Shown piece after piece: positions 1-12,664 of a stretch of 64,000 bases of DNA. How positions within the stretch are numbered: position 1 is the first letter of the stretch; each line of letters opens with the position of its first letter. Below the pieces are notes generated by a model, which searched no databases, was not told the origin of the DNA, and saw only the letters and a list, made by a program, of their open reading frames with translations. A program made the position numbers and the translations under genes. Source of the stretch: Albugo candida (taxonomy: Eukaryota; Oomycota; Peronosporomycetes; Albuginales; Albuginaceae); NCBI GenBank assembly GCA_905220665.1, contig CAJNAR010000161.1, positions 186,001 through 250,000 of the forward strand. The letters run 5' to 3'.

Positions 1-2270
1 AGAGGAAGTAGTCAAGCTATATGTTCACCTGCTTCACGCATGAGTGAGGCATTACTAGCTTCATGACCATCAATTATGATCATCTGAACCTGATAGCTTT
101 GCTATTTCCTCAATGTAGTCATATTTGAGATGAACAGGTTGGACTAACAGTAGTAACCTTCCAATCCGTATTGCTCCTTGACGTCTTCAGTCGACTATAA
201 GTAGCCTAGATTCAATGACATGAGGACACATACTATTCTCAAAAGAGTCACTCTATTCCTACATAACGATGGCATGAGCTGCCCATGTAATACCACAAAG
301 CTACGTGTAAACTCATACAAGTAGACTTTTGGAGGTTCGTCTCATCGGAAAATACCTGTCGAACACGATTCAAGCTCGTCTTCCTCTACGTGGCTTGAGC
401 GCACTTTCGTAATCCTTGTATCTAAGTAGATATCGATTTGATAACTGCCAGGGCGAGTAGGAGTCAAGATACATTACATCATTCCCCCAAGATCGACGCC
501 GCGTGGACAATACTGTCAATTAACCTGAGAAGACCTCTGTGTTTCGTATGTTCAACGCTAGAATGCTATTTTACCTGCTGCCTTCCCACCTGACTTTCCA
601 TTTTTTGACCCCCAGATCACGCTAGACTTCTAAAATGATATTTTGAGAGAACACGACTTTCAGTAAGTAGTATGAGAGAAATTAAAGACAATCAGCGGGC
701 CCAGATATGCAGCTCTCGATACACCAGCTTCTACACGGAAATACGAGACCGAGATATACAGTATGATCCATTCCCATAAGTTGGCTCGACATGCGCATAC
801 TCGTCGATGGTAGCTACGAATCGGAAGAGGGAACCTTTCAGATAGCAAAGTCCGCAATCGAGAGATATCATGCAGAGGCGAAGCATTGGCGTGAAGTATA
901 AATTGGAGCCTTTTACCAGAGGCTTTTCTAATGAAATCGTATATATATTTGAAAAAACTATAGAAAAAGATATTAGTATAGGATTGTTGGTATGTCTTGC
1001 CGCTGATAGTCCTATGTTGCGGTTACCTCAAGTTGCCGATCATTGACTAAACAGTAATCGATTTAATCGGTATAGACCAAGTGTAGTGTCACTTCCTTTC
1101 AAGATATCTATGTGGTACTTTGACAGAAATGTCAAAACGCATTCTCGTTTTGGTGCGATACTTTCCTAAAAATTGATCCTTTTACCGTCAATGCGCATAG
1201 TACTTATAACTCTGTCATGTTAAATACCGCATCAGATGTAAGATTTGCCGATTGAAACGCAGCAAACATAACCCACAGCTTTTGCAACCTTGGTCAACGA
1301 TTGAATCTATTTTCTCTTGCAAAATTTGCGATGCCACTTTTCGTTGACTTATTAATCATTCAATATTGATAAAAAATGACCTACAGAGAAAAAAATTGGG
1401 CATGCGGAAAACTTTTTTCAGAAGCTATCTCAGGGGCACCATCTCGGCTTTAGTTTTGTACTTGAGATGAAATCAAATAATGCAGTCAACCTCTTGTCGA
1501 TCATATATTCAAGCCATGATAGTTAGATATCTCCCTTCTCTGGGACCAAGACTTTATCTATGATGGCAGAATACGTGGTGCTGTCTTTAAGGAAGGAAGG
1601 ACCGCCAGTATTTTCTAGCGTCGTCGTATTGCGGCACACAAGAAAAAAAGCGATAAGTATTCGTTCTCAAATGGACAGCTGCCCGGCCAATAATTAAAAT
1701 GAAGGTAAAAAGACTGTTAGTTTTTTATTAATTATTGCTTTACATGCTGATAAGGCCAACCGTACAATAGATTATGCGCGTGTGCATCGCCACGGTTGAC
1801 GTGGTCATATGGTCATAACCATCATCAGAATCATGATGGTCTTACGGCTACTTGATCATTATAATTTGTTTTTCAAATCACCACCATTATAAGTAGAACC
1901 ATCACGACCGTCATGAATGCCATCCGTATCAGAATCACTATCATCATGATCAAGAAATAATAATTATTTTCTGAATGGTTATCGTTTTATTGATGCGCGC
2001 AATGGCATCAATGGTCATCAAAATCTTCATATAATTTTGTTCTATCCGAACGTATCAGTCGTCCATTTGATTTTGATATTGCCAAGTTTTCATGTGCTTG
2101 AGCTGCTTGAGAACGTTCGTAGCCATCCTTTTCTTAACTTTGGAAGGCGTGCGATAAATTCTAGCACATGAGAAATCACCGCAAGCGTTGAGAGTGATCG
2201 ACATGGCTCGCGCTCTTCCTGCTAGTCTAATCGATTGATCTTGTCTACAGCGCTAGCTTAAAAAAGATGT
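1..2270. other. Gene-free left flank
   Basis: No convincing coding region is seen on either strand. Positions about 1800-1960 are rich in imperfect CAT/ATG trinucleotides and small palindromes, a low-complexity patch. Sequence resembling the 5.2-kb tandem unit starts only at about 2275-2281. Nothing else is recognised here. Confidence 0.5.
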
Positions 2271-3889
2271 CATTTCCAATATACAGTATTACAAGGCCAG
2301 CCCTTGTATACGAAAGTGATTTGCTTGAACTAGCGCAACGTATATCTAAGATTGACAGAAGACAACAATAGACAGGCCTCTCACATGCGATCTTGGGAGT
2401 GAGTAATGCTGATTGGCATTGTGGTTCAGGAACACTGCTTATATCTGCACTTCAGATTGTTGATCATTATTGGTATGAGTGTTGCACATGAAGTCTAATG
2501 GATGCCTGTGGCATTCAAAAAATGTGTGTATCACTACTCTTCGGTAACGAATGAAACCATGAAAGCTTGCCCCCTTTGTGCAAGTCACACGAACTGCAGG
2601 TCCATTGTTGTGAGACCTTCTGTAGATTGCTGTATTCCTATCATGCTCCATCGACTTTTAGAGTCAGTGCTATACACAGCTTTGCTTCTTAGGTGAGCGG
2701 AGATGCTCGTAAAATTACATCTTCGTTGCATTTGGCATCTGTTGTCATAGTCGATGTTCTGAAATTGTCGGGCGTAGATATCACCGTGCATAGCGTCGTA
2801 TTGATTGTTAGCCTGGATTTACGGAATCAGCACTGATGCCACCTCACATTAGAATAGTCTTAGCAGCACATTTGTGCAGGATGATTTTCCATTGCAGGCT
2901 ACAACTGATTGTGTATACATCGCAATAAGCTACACCATCAGATCAAATAAGGAGGGCGGACTCGTCACAAACTTTGATTGGTATTCACACAAGAATCTCA
3001 ACTGAACTTAGCATTGATACTTTGATGAGAAAGTAGGTCGACTGGTACTCAGCGTCAAATTGCGCAGCATTCCTAACTTCAAAAGCTTTTCGCTAATGAA
3101 ATGACGATTGCAGAAAGATTATTTACCCAGCTGACGATTGTCGCTATTCTCAATTCATTCGAACAAACTCCCGGAACCGTTGAAATCCATCCCTTCAGTG
3201 CTTTTGATAATTCCGCTCAGTTTGATATGATTGGCTCATTATATGCTTGCATAGTGCTAAGGTACGCCTAGCTAAGGGACAATATGATCGCGTCACCCGC
3301 TGCTTTTCGACGTGAGCTATTCTACGCTCAACTTTGCAATTACTTACTCTATTTACCGTTCGCGTTTGTTCGTGTAGCTCATTGTTGTTAGACTAATTCG
3401 AAGCTCACGGTTGGTTAATAACACAGAAAAATTCCATTCTGTAAACTGAGTCCTAATAATTCACTGTGTACACTTCATGACACAAGAACCTTATGTTCTG
3501 CAAACTTGGTTGGTTTCAGGTTGAGGATGATAGCCTCTTTTGCAGTCGATATGGTTGAATTCTCAGTCTCGGCAATTAGCCAATCACATCGAAACGTGTC
3601 GAACATTAGCCAATCATATCAAACGGAGGGGATTTAACGGTTCGCTACATTCCGCATAAAATGATTGAAAAGGCATGACGAATAGTCAGGACATTTGAAT
3701 CTACAAATTACCACAGAATGTCGAGAACAATAAGCACTACGATCATGTCAGCGTAAACCCCATCATACACAGTGTTTCAAGAAGGTTTCCGTTCATAAAA
3801 TAGTGACATCAAATCTTTCAAAGAAATTCAAGTATCTTGACGCCAACTACAAATGGCGACCTAATCCAGGGTCTTTTTTCTTCACCAAA

Positions 3890-4800
3890 CCATGTCTCTG
3901 CATTATTCATCCGAATTGAAAGCACATGCCAATCACAGAACTTACCTAATTCTCTTGCGTTCCATCACGTTTTTTAAAGCTTCATACCTCTTCGCTGAAG
4001 TGTGCTTCCATAATCAAACAAATAGTCCGCCTTCCCTCGTCCATTTCATCACCTCTGCCTTAAACTCGCTATAGCCATCACGATTGCGACGTCCTACCTC
4101 ACCTACTCGGCAACTCCCATATCGTCTCGACACGAAGGTAGACCTTGGTGCATGACCAAGCTCTAACACCTTACATATCCGACACTTTCCTCAATAGCGG
4201 TATCTACTTGGTGGTGTGTTTCAGTATAGAAGTTTCTTGGGTTTCACCGTTCAATCACATTAGAGTCTGTACCATTCACAACTTCTTGATTGATCCTATG
4301 CAGTGACCACTCCAGCGCTTGCGGGATCATTCCGTCAAGCATGAAGCGTATCTAAAAGCCTTTTTCCATGATGACAGAAAATCGTCACAGGTGTTTACAG
4401 CCAAGAACGGCTTGCGGTGTCGTAGTACGTATGGGAAGAATTCCGTAATCAATTGCGCACTTGGACCTAGGTGGACCACTTTTGTTTCCTTCCGAATAAT
4501 GCGTTTCCCCATCCATCTGCATGCCCGACACCTTGATCAAGAGTAAAAGACGCATGGATGAACAGCAATGGAAATCGCCGGATACGAGAGAATGACATGT
4601 TCTCGGGAAGTGGAAATGTTATGGTTACACGGATCGTTGGTCACCTTGCATAAAGCAGCATCGTCGATGAAGTAGTAGAGATAACGCGGTCAATAATCCC
4701 TATTGGGGTCCCTAACACGAGTACTTCTGAGTATATGAGTGGATTTCAGGCCCGCGGAATATTCCACTGATTGAGGATCAACTCCGTGCGTGTACGAGGC
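3890..4800 (+). repeat. Degenerate dispersed repeat, possible transposon remnant
   Basis: This block contains peptides that reappear in inverted, diverged copies at 33.7-34.5 kb and 43.9-44.8 kb: a KASY..AE(V/F)C stretch near 3975 and a YSA(T/I)..GRPW-like stretch near 4105-4150. A related sub-repeat recurs within each unit at about 7224-7440, with the peptide V(R/Q)GP(K/E)NATL. Conservation at peptide level suggests a decayed coding element of unknown family. Further copies lie in tandem units 2 and 3 (about 9090-10000 and 14303-15213). Confidence 0.45.
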
Positions 4801-5030
4801 AACGCGAAGACACAAAAAAGCCTCCTTTTGTGTCCCAACCAATTATTTAGTCTCAACACAAATGTTCGAAAGACAATCAAATCTATGCTTGGATCCATTT
4901 ACAAGTAATACCCCGAGTTGCAGAAATGCTCTATTACCGGACCACTGTGAAACAAAAGCGTGAACTAGAAAAGCATAAGAATGTTCTTTGCTGAAAATGT
5001 ACAACTTCATTCTATTCAAACTTTTCCTAG

Positions 5031-5415
5031 TACTGGAATCTACCGAGCATTTCCAATAGCGGTGTCTCGATAGGCTTGGTCATGTACGCAGATGGATGTG
5101 ATTTGGTAGGACCTTGCCTTGAGTGTCGTGTCATTGTGATACACGTAAAGGAATGGATGTCAGGCATCAGTATGGAATCTCGCGGATGATGAACCGATCA
5201 TATCGATGGAGAGAATGGATACGAGGCTACCTCGGAAGCAATAAGAGATTTTATCATACATGAAACTCGAAGAAAGAAAGAAGAATTGCAGCGTCATACA
5301 TCAGTCATTGTTAAGTAATAATTCACGACGGTCACTTCCACACAGGAATTGCCGAAGCCATATGCAGAATCGTTGGAGTAGAAGGTTTTTTTGCAGGGCC
5401 TGCCACGACATCACG
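5031..5415 (+). pseudogene. Possible mitochondrial-carrier (SLC25) remnant, copy 1
   Basis: Two short in-frame peptides resemble mitochondrial carrier repeats. A GIYRAFPIAVSR-like segment near 5035 is followed by a stop. TGIAEAICRIVGVEGFFAG at about 5342 is followed by a stop a few codons later. The spacing and the G..A...I...EG.F.G pattern fit the carrier signature, but stops break every frame. I see it as a fossil at best. It recurs identically in units 2 and 3 (about 10245-10629 and 15458-15842). Confidence 0.25.
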
Positions 5416-6049
5416 ATGTTGAACGAACGCTGTTGGCGCAGCTACAAAATACTCTGTTTTGATTATGGATGTGATGCCTCTGGTGAATTCATTACACACA
5501 CTCGTTGGAGTAGATAGGACATAGATCGATACTTGCAAACCGATTGAGCGATGTAATGCCCCATTTACGAGTGTGGTAAGGCATATCAACAAAGGCGCGT
5601 CACAAGCCTGACGGTGCAGTCCAGCATCTTTTACAGGACCGCAAGAAAGAAGGCAGGAATGCCGCGTCCGAGTCTTCTTCTCCGATCGAGGGCTAAGCAT
5701 TTTTTTAAATCGACGTCATACAGCTTAATCGCTGGTGACATATCTTATGCATGATAACAAAGATTCTACGGCTCTTGCCTTTAAGCTTCGGTTATGAATC
5801 AGGAATAAAATAACTTGGCAGAAAAGCAAACTGCCAATTGGATCAGAAGTTCTCAAATAGAAATCACTTACATGATTCGTCAAGGGGGAAGTGCATTGGA
5901 GCTACAAGCGATCAAGTCAAATGATGAGCGCAGCTTGGTGACCATGTTTGGAAGAGTCCGGATTGTCAAAGCCTGTCCGTACGGATATTATAGCGGTAGA
6001 GGAAGGCATCAAACAAAACAATGTATTCGTGTTTGATCAAGAAAGAAAA

Positions 6050-7075
6050 TCAATCTTGTAACGTTGTCGTTGACGTAAAGAGCAGCCCCTTGTCTTTTCC
6101 ACTGCTCTGAAGGAGCATAGGATGACGCTTGAGAATGGTCGCGCCTATGGTCCAGATGCCATCATCCTCGGCCCCTTCCAAAGCCAAAATGCATTTCTTT
6201 TGACTTGTATTATCTTTTTCTTTTGATATCTCGTGAACGTATTCTTGACTTGTGAGCTTCAATCCGCGTTCGCCTTTCTCCTTCGACAACTTTATGTCTG
6301 GCAGTACATCATGGGGGACTGAGGTGCAGTCGAATGTATTGCGATTGTGTATTTTACCGAGCAATTTAACGATAGCCGAATAAATTGTTTTTGAAATCAC
6401 GCTTATCAAGCGTCCAAATTGAAAGGACACGACTTGTAGTTCGCTCTGATATTCACGTTCTGCACTCTTTACCACAATGTACAACATACTATGTCCGATT
6501 GCTACGGTTAAGTAAAAACCAAAGTTCATAGGCGGTAGTGGTTCCCAATTGTCTCCGTGACGTTCCGGACGTTCGGGATACGCGGTGAGACCAAGCGCAC
6601 CAGGTGTGTCCCATTTCAACACAAGGAATGTTGTCTTAAACGGTCTTGACCGAAGTATATTCCGGAAGAGAAAACCAGAGAGCTCCAACTTAGACCAGGA
6701 AGAAGCGTAGGGCTTCGTGTCTGATAAAGAAGGTAATGTTCCGCTCGACGTTGACTTTAGCCGGTGCTCATCAAAAGGGTTTGGAATCGTACAACAGAAG
6801 AAGGAACCCGGTTTACAGAAGGAAAGCGACTTTTCTTTAGTATCGCATTCGTCACCTTCGATATCGAGTATCAATTTATCTTCACCATCGCTCGTTGGAG
6901 CTAAGTGAAGCTTCCACTTATTCTTACCAGCGTTTTCTGCATTAAGTACGAAAATGATATCCTTTGTCGTGGTTGATATCATTAGCTCTGCATCGAGAAA
7001 ATGATCGGCACATGAATAATCAGTTATCTGAAGAAAACAGAGGGCGCAGATACGTAAAATAAAGGCTTTCATCAT
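6050..7075 (-). CDS. Secreted pepsin-fold-like protein lacking catalytic motifs, member 1
   Basis: Single-exon gene of 341 aa. Residues 1-22 form a signal peptide, with the conserved family start at the second Met. Near residues 41-56 there is an FVLNA..G...W pattern, where pepsins carry F.V..DTGSS.LW, but the Asp-Thr-Gly is absent. Residues 217-225 (SFQFGRLIS) sit where the second DTG/DSG is expected, again without it. A Cys at 250, LPDI at 258-261, LTSQEYV at 274-280, a Cys at 295 and WTIGAT at 308-313 follow the order of a family A1 C-terminal lobe including its disulfide. Length matches a minimal pepsin fold. The protein is near-identical to member 2 (His195 here, Asn there). Fold assignment is my inference; secretion and family membership are well supported. 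Confidence 0.8.
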   Translation of the reverse strand: MMKAFILRICALCFLQITDYSCADHFLDAELMISTTTKDIIFVLNAENAGKNKWKLHLAPTSDGEDKLILDIEGDECDTKEKSLSFCKPGSFFCCTIPNPFDEHRLKSTSSGTLPSLSDTKPYASSWSKLELSGFLFRNILRSRPFKTTFLVLKWDTPGALGLTAYPERPERHGDNWEPLPPMNFGFYLTVAIGHSMLYIVVKSAEREYQSELQVVSFQFGRLISVISKTIYSAIVKLLGKIHNRNTFDCTSVPHDVLPDIKLSKEKGERGLKLTSQEYVHEISKEKDNTSQKKCILALEGAEDDGIWTIGATILKRHPMLLQSSGKDKGLLFTSTTTLQD

Positions 7076-7151
7076 TCGGGAAGTTTGGAAGTGATATAAA
7101 GGTGCTGTGCAGAATGGACCTGTAATTATGCATCAAATGTCTCATCCGGAA

Positions 7152-7183
7152 AAGTGGGATGTCAGATTTTTGGCAGCTGATTT
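7152..7183 (-). promoter_or_regulatory. Shared upstream element, member 1
   Basis: About 80 bases upstream of the conserved start codon. Plus-strand reading is GTGGGATGTCAG, a short AT-rich spacer, then TTTGGCAGCTGA. The same block precedes all five family members and is surrounded by diverged sequence. CAGCTG is an E-box-like palindrome. A cis-regulatory role is inferred from conservation and fixed position. Confidence 0.55.
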
Positions 7184-10100
7184 GTGGTACATAATTGAAC
7201 AAGTACTCTGATGTTCGTCCATGTCATCCACCTCTGCTTACCCTCACTATAGCCATCACGACTGGGACGCCTTACCTCACATACTCGGAAAATCTCATAC
7301 CTTTCCGAGATCAATGGTAAACCTTGGTGCATGACCAATCTCTGACGCCTTTTATTTTCAACAGTTTCTGTAACAGCGGTATCGTGAATGTGCGAGGTCC
7401 AAAGAATGCAACGCTCGCTGTGTGGATTACTCGGCAGTGCATTGCTTTAATATACATTGTTACAAGGCAAGCCCTTGTATACGAAAGTGACTTGCTTGAA
7501 CTAGCGCAACGTATGTCTGGGATACCGTGCGACTCGCTGATTAAGATTGACAGAAGACAACAATAGACAGGCCTCTCACATGCGTTCTTGAGAGTGAGTA
7601 ATGTAGATTGGCATTGTGGGTTTCAGGCACACTGCTTATATCTGCACTTCAGATTGTTGATCATTATTGGTATGAGTGTTGCACATGAAGTCTAATGGAT
7701 GCCTGTGGCATTCAATAATGTATGTATCACTACTCTTCGGTAACGAATGAAACCATGAAAGCTTGCCACCTTTGTGCAAGTCACACGAACTGCAGGTCCA
7801 TTGTTGTGACACCTTCTGTAGATTGCTGTATTCCTATCATGCTCCATCGACTTTTAGAGTCAGTGCTATACACAGCTTTGCTTCTTAGGTGAGCGGAGAT
7901 GCTCGTAAAATTACATCTTCGTTGCATTTGTGCATCTGTTGTCATAGTCGATGTTTCTGAAATTGTCGGGCGTAGATATCACCGTGCATAGCGTCGTATT
8001 GATTGTTAGCCTGGATTACGGAATCGGCACTGATGCCACCTCACATTAGAATAGTCTTAGCAGCACATTTGTGCAGGAGGATTTTCCATTGCAGGCTACG
8101 ACTGATTGTGTATACATCGCAATAAGCTACACCATCAGATCAAATAAGGAGGCCGGACTCGTCACAAACTTTAATTGGTATTCACACAAGAATCTCAACT
8201 GAACTTAGCATTGATACTTTGATGAGAAAGTAGGTCGACTGGTACTCAGCGTCAAATTGCGCGGCATTCCTAACTTCAAAAGCTTTTCGCTAATGAAATG
8301 ACGATTGTAGAAAGATTATTTACCCAGCTGACGATTGTCGCTATTCTCAATTCATTCGAATAAACTCCCGGAACCGTTGAAATCCCTTCAGTGCTTTTGA
8401 TAATTCCGCTCAGTTTGATATGATTGGCTAATTATATGCTTGCATAGTGCTAAGGTACGCCTAGCTAAGGGACAATATGATCGCATCACCCGCTGCTTTT
8501 CGACGTGAGCTATTCTGCGCTCAACTTTGCAATTACTTACTCTATTTACCGTTCGCGTTTGTTCGTGTAGCTCATTGTTGTTAGACTAATTCGAAGCTCA
8601 CGGTTGGTTAATAACACAGAAAAATTCTATTCTGTAAACTGAGTCCTAATAATTCACTGTGTACACTTCATGACACAAGAACCTTATGTTCTACAAACTT
8701 GGTCTCTCAAAGATGGTTTCAGGTTGAGAATGATAGCCTCTTTTGCAGTCGATATGGTTGAATTCTCAGTCTCGGCAATTAGCCAATCACATCGAAACGT
8801 GTCGAACATTAGCCAATCATATCAAACGGAGGGGATTTAACGGTTCGCATTCCGCATAAAATGATTGAAAAGGCATGACGAATAGTCAGGACATTTGAAT
8901 CTACAAATTACCACAGAATGTCCAGAACAATAAACACTACAATCATCTCAGCGTAAACTCCATCATACACAGTGTTTCAAGAAGGTTGCCGTTCATAAAA
9001 TAGTGACATCAAATCTTTCAAAGAAATTCAAGTATCTTGACGCCAACTACAAATGGCGACCTAATCCAGGGTCTTTTTTCTTCACCAAACCATGTCTCTG
9101 CATTATTCATCCGAATTGAAAGCACATGCCAATCACGGAACTTACCTAATTCACTTGCGTTCCATCACGTTTTTTAAAGCTTCATACCTCTTCGCTGAAG
9201 TGTGCTTCCATAATCGAACAAGTAGTCCGCCTTCCCTCATCCATTTCATCACCTCTGCCTTAAACTCGCTATAGCCATCACGATTGCGACGTCCTACCTC
9301 GCCTACTCGGCAACTCCCATATCGTCTCGACACGAAGGTAGACCTTGGTGCATGACCAAGCTCTAACACCTTACATATCCGACACTTTCCTCAATAGCGG
9401 TATCTACTTGGTGGTGTGTTTCAGTATAGAAGTTTCTTGGGTTTCACCGTTCAATCACATTAGAGTCTGTACCATTCACAACTTCTTGATTGATCCTATG
9501 CAGTGACCACTCCAGCGCTTGCGGGATCATTCCGTCAAGCATGAAGCGTATCTAAAAGCCTTTTTCCATGATGACAGAAAATCGTCACAGGTGTTTACAG
9601 CCAAGAACGGCTTGCGGTGTCGTAGTACGTATGGGAAGAATTCCGTAATCAATTGCGCACTTGGACCTAGGTGGACCACTTTTGTTTCCTTCCGAATAAT
9701 GCGTTTCCCCATCCATCTGCATGCCCGACACCTTGATCAAGAGTAAAAGACGCATGGATGAACAGCAATGGAAATCGCCGGATACGAGAGAATGACATGT
9801 TCTCGGGAAGTGGAAATGTTATGGTTACACGGATCGTTGGTCACCTTGCATAAAGCAGCATCGTCGATGAAGTAGTAGAGATAACGCGGTCAATAATCCC
9901 TATTGGGGTCCCTAACACGAGTACTTCTGAGTATATGAGTGGATTTCAGGCCCGCGGAATATTCCACTGATTGAGGATCAACTCCGTGCGTGTACGAGGC
10001 AACGCGAAGACACAAAAAAGCCTCCTTTTGTGTCCCAACCAATTATTTAGTCTCAACACAAATGTTCGAAAGACAATCAAATCTATGCTTGGATCCATTT

Positions 10101-10244
10101 ACAAGTAATACCCCGAGTTGCAGAAATGCTCTATTACCGGACCACTGTGAAACAAAAGCGTGAACTAGAAAAGCATAAGAATGTTCTTTGCTGAAAATGT
10201 ACATCAGCAGAGCTGCAACTTCATTCTATTCAAACTTTTCCTAG

Positions 10245-10629
10245 TACTGGAATCTACCGAGCATTTCCAATAGCGGTGTCTCGATAGGCTTGGTCATGTA
10301 CGCAGATGGATGTGATTTGGTAGGACCTTGCCTTGAGTGTCGTGTCATTGTGATACACGTAAAGGAATGGATGTCAGGCATCAGTATGGAATCTCGCGGA
10401 TGATGAACCGATCATATCGATGGAGAGAATGGATACGAGGCTACCTCGGAAGCAATAAGAGATTTTATCATACATGAAACTCGAAGAAAGAAAGAAGAAT
10501 TGCAGCGTCATACATCAGTCATTGTTAAGTAATAATTCACGACGGTCACTTCCACACAGGAATTGCCGAAGCCATATGCAGAATCGTTGGAGTAGAAGGT
10601 TTTTTTGCAGGGCCTGCCACGACATCACG
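10245..10629 (+). pseudogene. Possible mitochondrial-carrier remnant, copy 2
   Basis: Same degenerate segment as at 5031-5415, carried in tandem unit 2. It shows the same stops and peptides. Confidence 0.25.
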
Positions 10630-11262
10630 ATGTTGAACGAACGCTGTTGGCGCAGCTACAAAATACTCTGTTTTGATTATGGATGTGATGCCTCTGGTGA
10701 ATTCATTACACACACTCGTTGGAGTAGATAGGACATAGATCGATACTTGCAAACCGATTGAGCGATGTAATGCCCCATTTACGAGTGTGGTAAGGCATAT
10801 CAACAAAGGCGCGTCACAAGCCTGACGGTGCAGTCCAGCATCTTTTACAGGACCGCAAGAAAGAAGGCAGGAATGCCGCGTCCGAGTCTTCTTCTCCGAT
10901 CGAGGGCTAAGCATTTTTTTAAATCGACGTCATACAGCTTAATCGCTGGTGACATATCTTATGCATGATAACAAAGATTCTACGGCTCTTGCCTTTAAGC
11001 TTCGGTTATGAATCAGGAATAAAATAACTTGGCAGAAAAGCAAACTGCCAATTGGATCAGAAGTTCTCAAATAGAAATCACTTACATGATTCGTCAAGGG
11101 GAAGTGCATTGGAGCTACAGAGAATCAAGTCAAATGATGAGCGCAGCTTGGTGACCATGTTTGGAAGAGTCCGGATTGTCAAAGCCTGTCCGTACGGATA
11201 TTATAGCGGTAGAGGAAGGCATCAAACAAAACAATGTATTCGTGTTTGATCAAGAAAGAAAA

Positions 11263-12288
11263 TCAATCTTGTAACGTTGTCGTTGACGTAAAGAGCAGCC
11301 CCTTGTCTTTTCCACTGCTCTGAAGGAGCATAGGATGACGCTTGAGAATGGTCGCGCCTATGGTCCAGATGCCATCATCCTCGGCCCCTTCCAAAGCCAA
11401 AATGCATTTCTTTTGACTTGTATTATCTTTTTCTTTTGATATCTCGTGAACGTATTCTTGACTTGTGAGCTTCAATCCGCGTTCGCCTTTCTCCTTCGAC
11501 AACTTTATGTCTGGCAGTACATCATGGGGGACTGAGGTGCAGTCGAATGTATTGCGATTGTGTATTTTACCGAGCAATTTAACGATAGCCGAATAAATTG
11601 TTTTTGAAATCACGCTTATCAAGCGTCCAAATTGAAAGGACACGACTTGTAGTTCGCTCTGATATTCACGTTCTGCACTCTTTACCACAATGTACAACAT
11701 ACTATTTCCGATTGCTACGGTTAAGTAAAAACCAAAGTTCATAGGCGGTAGTGGTTCCCAATTGTCTCCGTGACGTTCCGGACGTTCGGGATACGCGGTG
11801 AGACCAAGCGCACCAGGTGTGTCCCATTTCAACACAAGGAATGTTGTCTTAAACGGTCTTGACCGAAGTATATTCCGGAAGAGAAAACCAGAGAGCTCCA
11901 ACTTAGACCAGGAAGAAGCGTAGGGCTTCGTGTCTGATAAAGAAGGTAATGTTCCGCTCGACGTTGACTTTAGCCGGTGCTCATCAAAAGGGTTTGGAAT
12001 CGTACAACAGAAGAAGGAACCCGGTTTACAGAAGGAAAGCGACTTTTCTTTAGTATCGCATTCGTCACCTTCGATATCGAGTATCAATTTATCTTCACCA
12101 TCGCTCGTTGGAGCTAAGTGAAGCTTCCACTTATTCTTACCAGCGTTTTCTGCATTAAGTACGAAAATGATATCCTTTGTCGTGGTTGATATCATTAGCT
12201 CTGCATCGAGAAAATGATCGGCACATGAATAATCAGTTATCTGAAGAAAACAGAGGGCGCAGATACGTAAAATAAAGGCTTTCATCAT
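11263..12288 (-). CDS. Secreted pepsin-fold-like protein lacking catalytic motifs, member 2
   Basis: Near-identical copy of the 6050-7075 gene carried by tandem unit 2 (341 aa). One amino-acid difference is seen, Asn195 instead of His195, caused by a single base change near 11705. The signal peptide, the lost DTG/DSG positions and the C-terminal Cys250...Cys295 and WTIGAT pattern are the same. The shared promoter element lies at 12365-12396. With so little divergence this is either a very young duplicate or a converted one. Product function is unknown. Confidence 0.8.
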   Translation of the reverse strand: MMKAFILRICALCFLQITDYSCADHFLDAELMISTTTKDIIFVLNAENAGKNKWKLHLAPTSDGEDKLILDIEGDECDTKEKSLSFCKPGSFFCCTIPNPFDEHRLKSTSSGTLPSLSDTKPYASSWSKLELSGFLFRNILRSRPFKTTFLVLKWDTPGALGLTAYPERPERHGDNWEPLPPMNFGFYLTVAIGNSMLYIVVKSAEREYQSELQVVSFQFGRLISVISKTIYSAIVKLLGKIHNRNTFDCTSVPHDVLPDIKLSKEKGERGLKLTSQEYVHEISKEKDNTSQKKCILALEGAEDDGIWTIGATILKRHPMLLQSSGKDKGLLFTSTTTLQD

Positions 12289-12364
12289 TCGGGAAGTTTG
12301 GAAGTGATATAAAGGTGCTGTGCAGAATGGACCTGTAATTATGCATCAAATGTCTCATCCGGAA

Positions 12365-12396
12365 AAGTGGGATGTCAGATTTTTGGCAGCTGATTT
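12365..12396 (-). promoter_or_regulatory. Shared upstream element, member 2
   Basis: Identical to the element at 7152-7183, displaced by 5213 bases with the tandem unit, and at the same distance from the start codon. Confidence 0.5.
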
Positions 12397-12664
12397 GTGG
12401 TACATAATTGAACAAGTACTCTGATGTTCGTCCATGTCATCCACCTCTGCTTACCCTCACTATAGCCATCACGACTGGGACGCCTTACCTCACATACTCG
12501 GAAAATCTCATACCTTTCCGAGATCAATGGTAAACCTTGGTGCATGACCAATCTCTGACGCCTTTTATTTTCAACAGTTTCTGTAACAGCGGTATCGTGA
12601 ATGTGCGAGGTCCAAAGAATGCAACGCTCGCTGTGTGGATTACTCGGCAGTGCATTGCTTTAAT

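Larger units (their letters stand above)
2281..7451 (+). repeat. Tandem 5.2-kb unit, copy 1
   Basis: First copy of a long direct repeat. Position 2281 aligns with 7452, and the match then runs to the end of the unit with small indels. Compared with copies 2 and 3 it differs by scattered substitutions in its first 1.8 kb and lacks a 14-nt insertion present at about 10204 and 15417. From about 4080 to 5000 it looks identical to the other copies. It carries one intact gene (complement 6050-7075) and otherwise only degenerate sequence. Confidence 0.85.
7452..12664 (+). repeat. Tandem 5.2-kb unit, copy 2
   Basis: Second copy, head to tail with copy 1. Its period to copy 3 is 5213 bases, seen at many landmarks (for example 9092 to 14305, 10474 to 15687, 12537 being 7324 plus 5213). 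Wherever I compared them, copies 2 and 3 are identical base for base up to about 16560. That implies very recent duplication, active gene conversion, or an assembly artefact. It contains the secreted gene at complement 11263-12288. Confidence 0.85.

Noticed and set aside
4319..4546. 75-codon frame conserved in all three tandem units
   Set aside because: Conservation only reflects the recent duplication. An opposing frame is equally open and the diverged copies elsewhere are broken.
5260..5700. Overlapping 85- and 122-codon frames repeated in each tandem unit
   Set aside because: They overlap on opposite strands, have no domain or signal peptide, and the plus strand carries carrier-like peptides broken by stops. 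They look like shadows in duplicated non-coding DNA.
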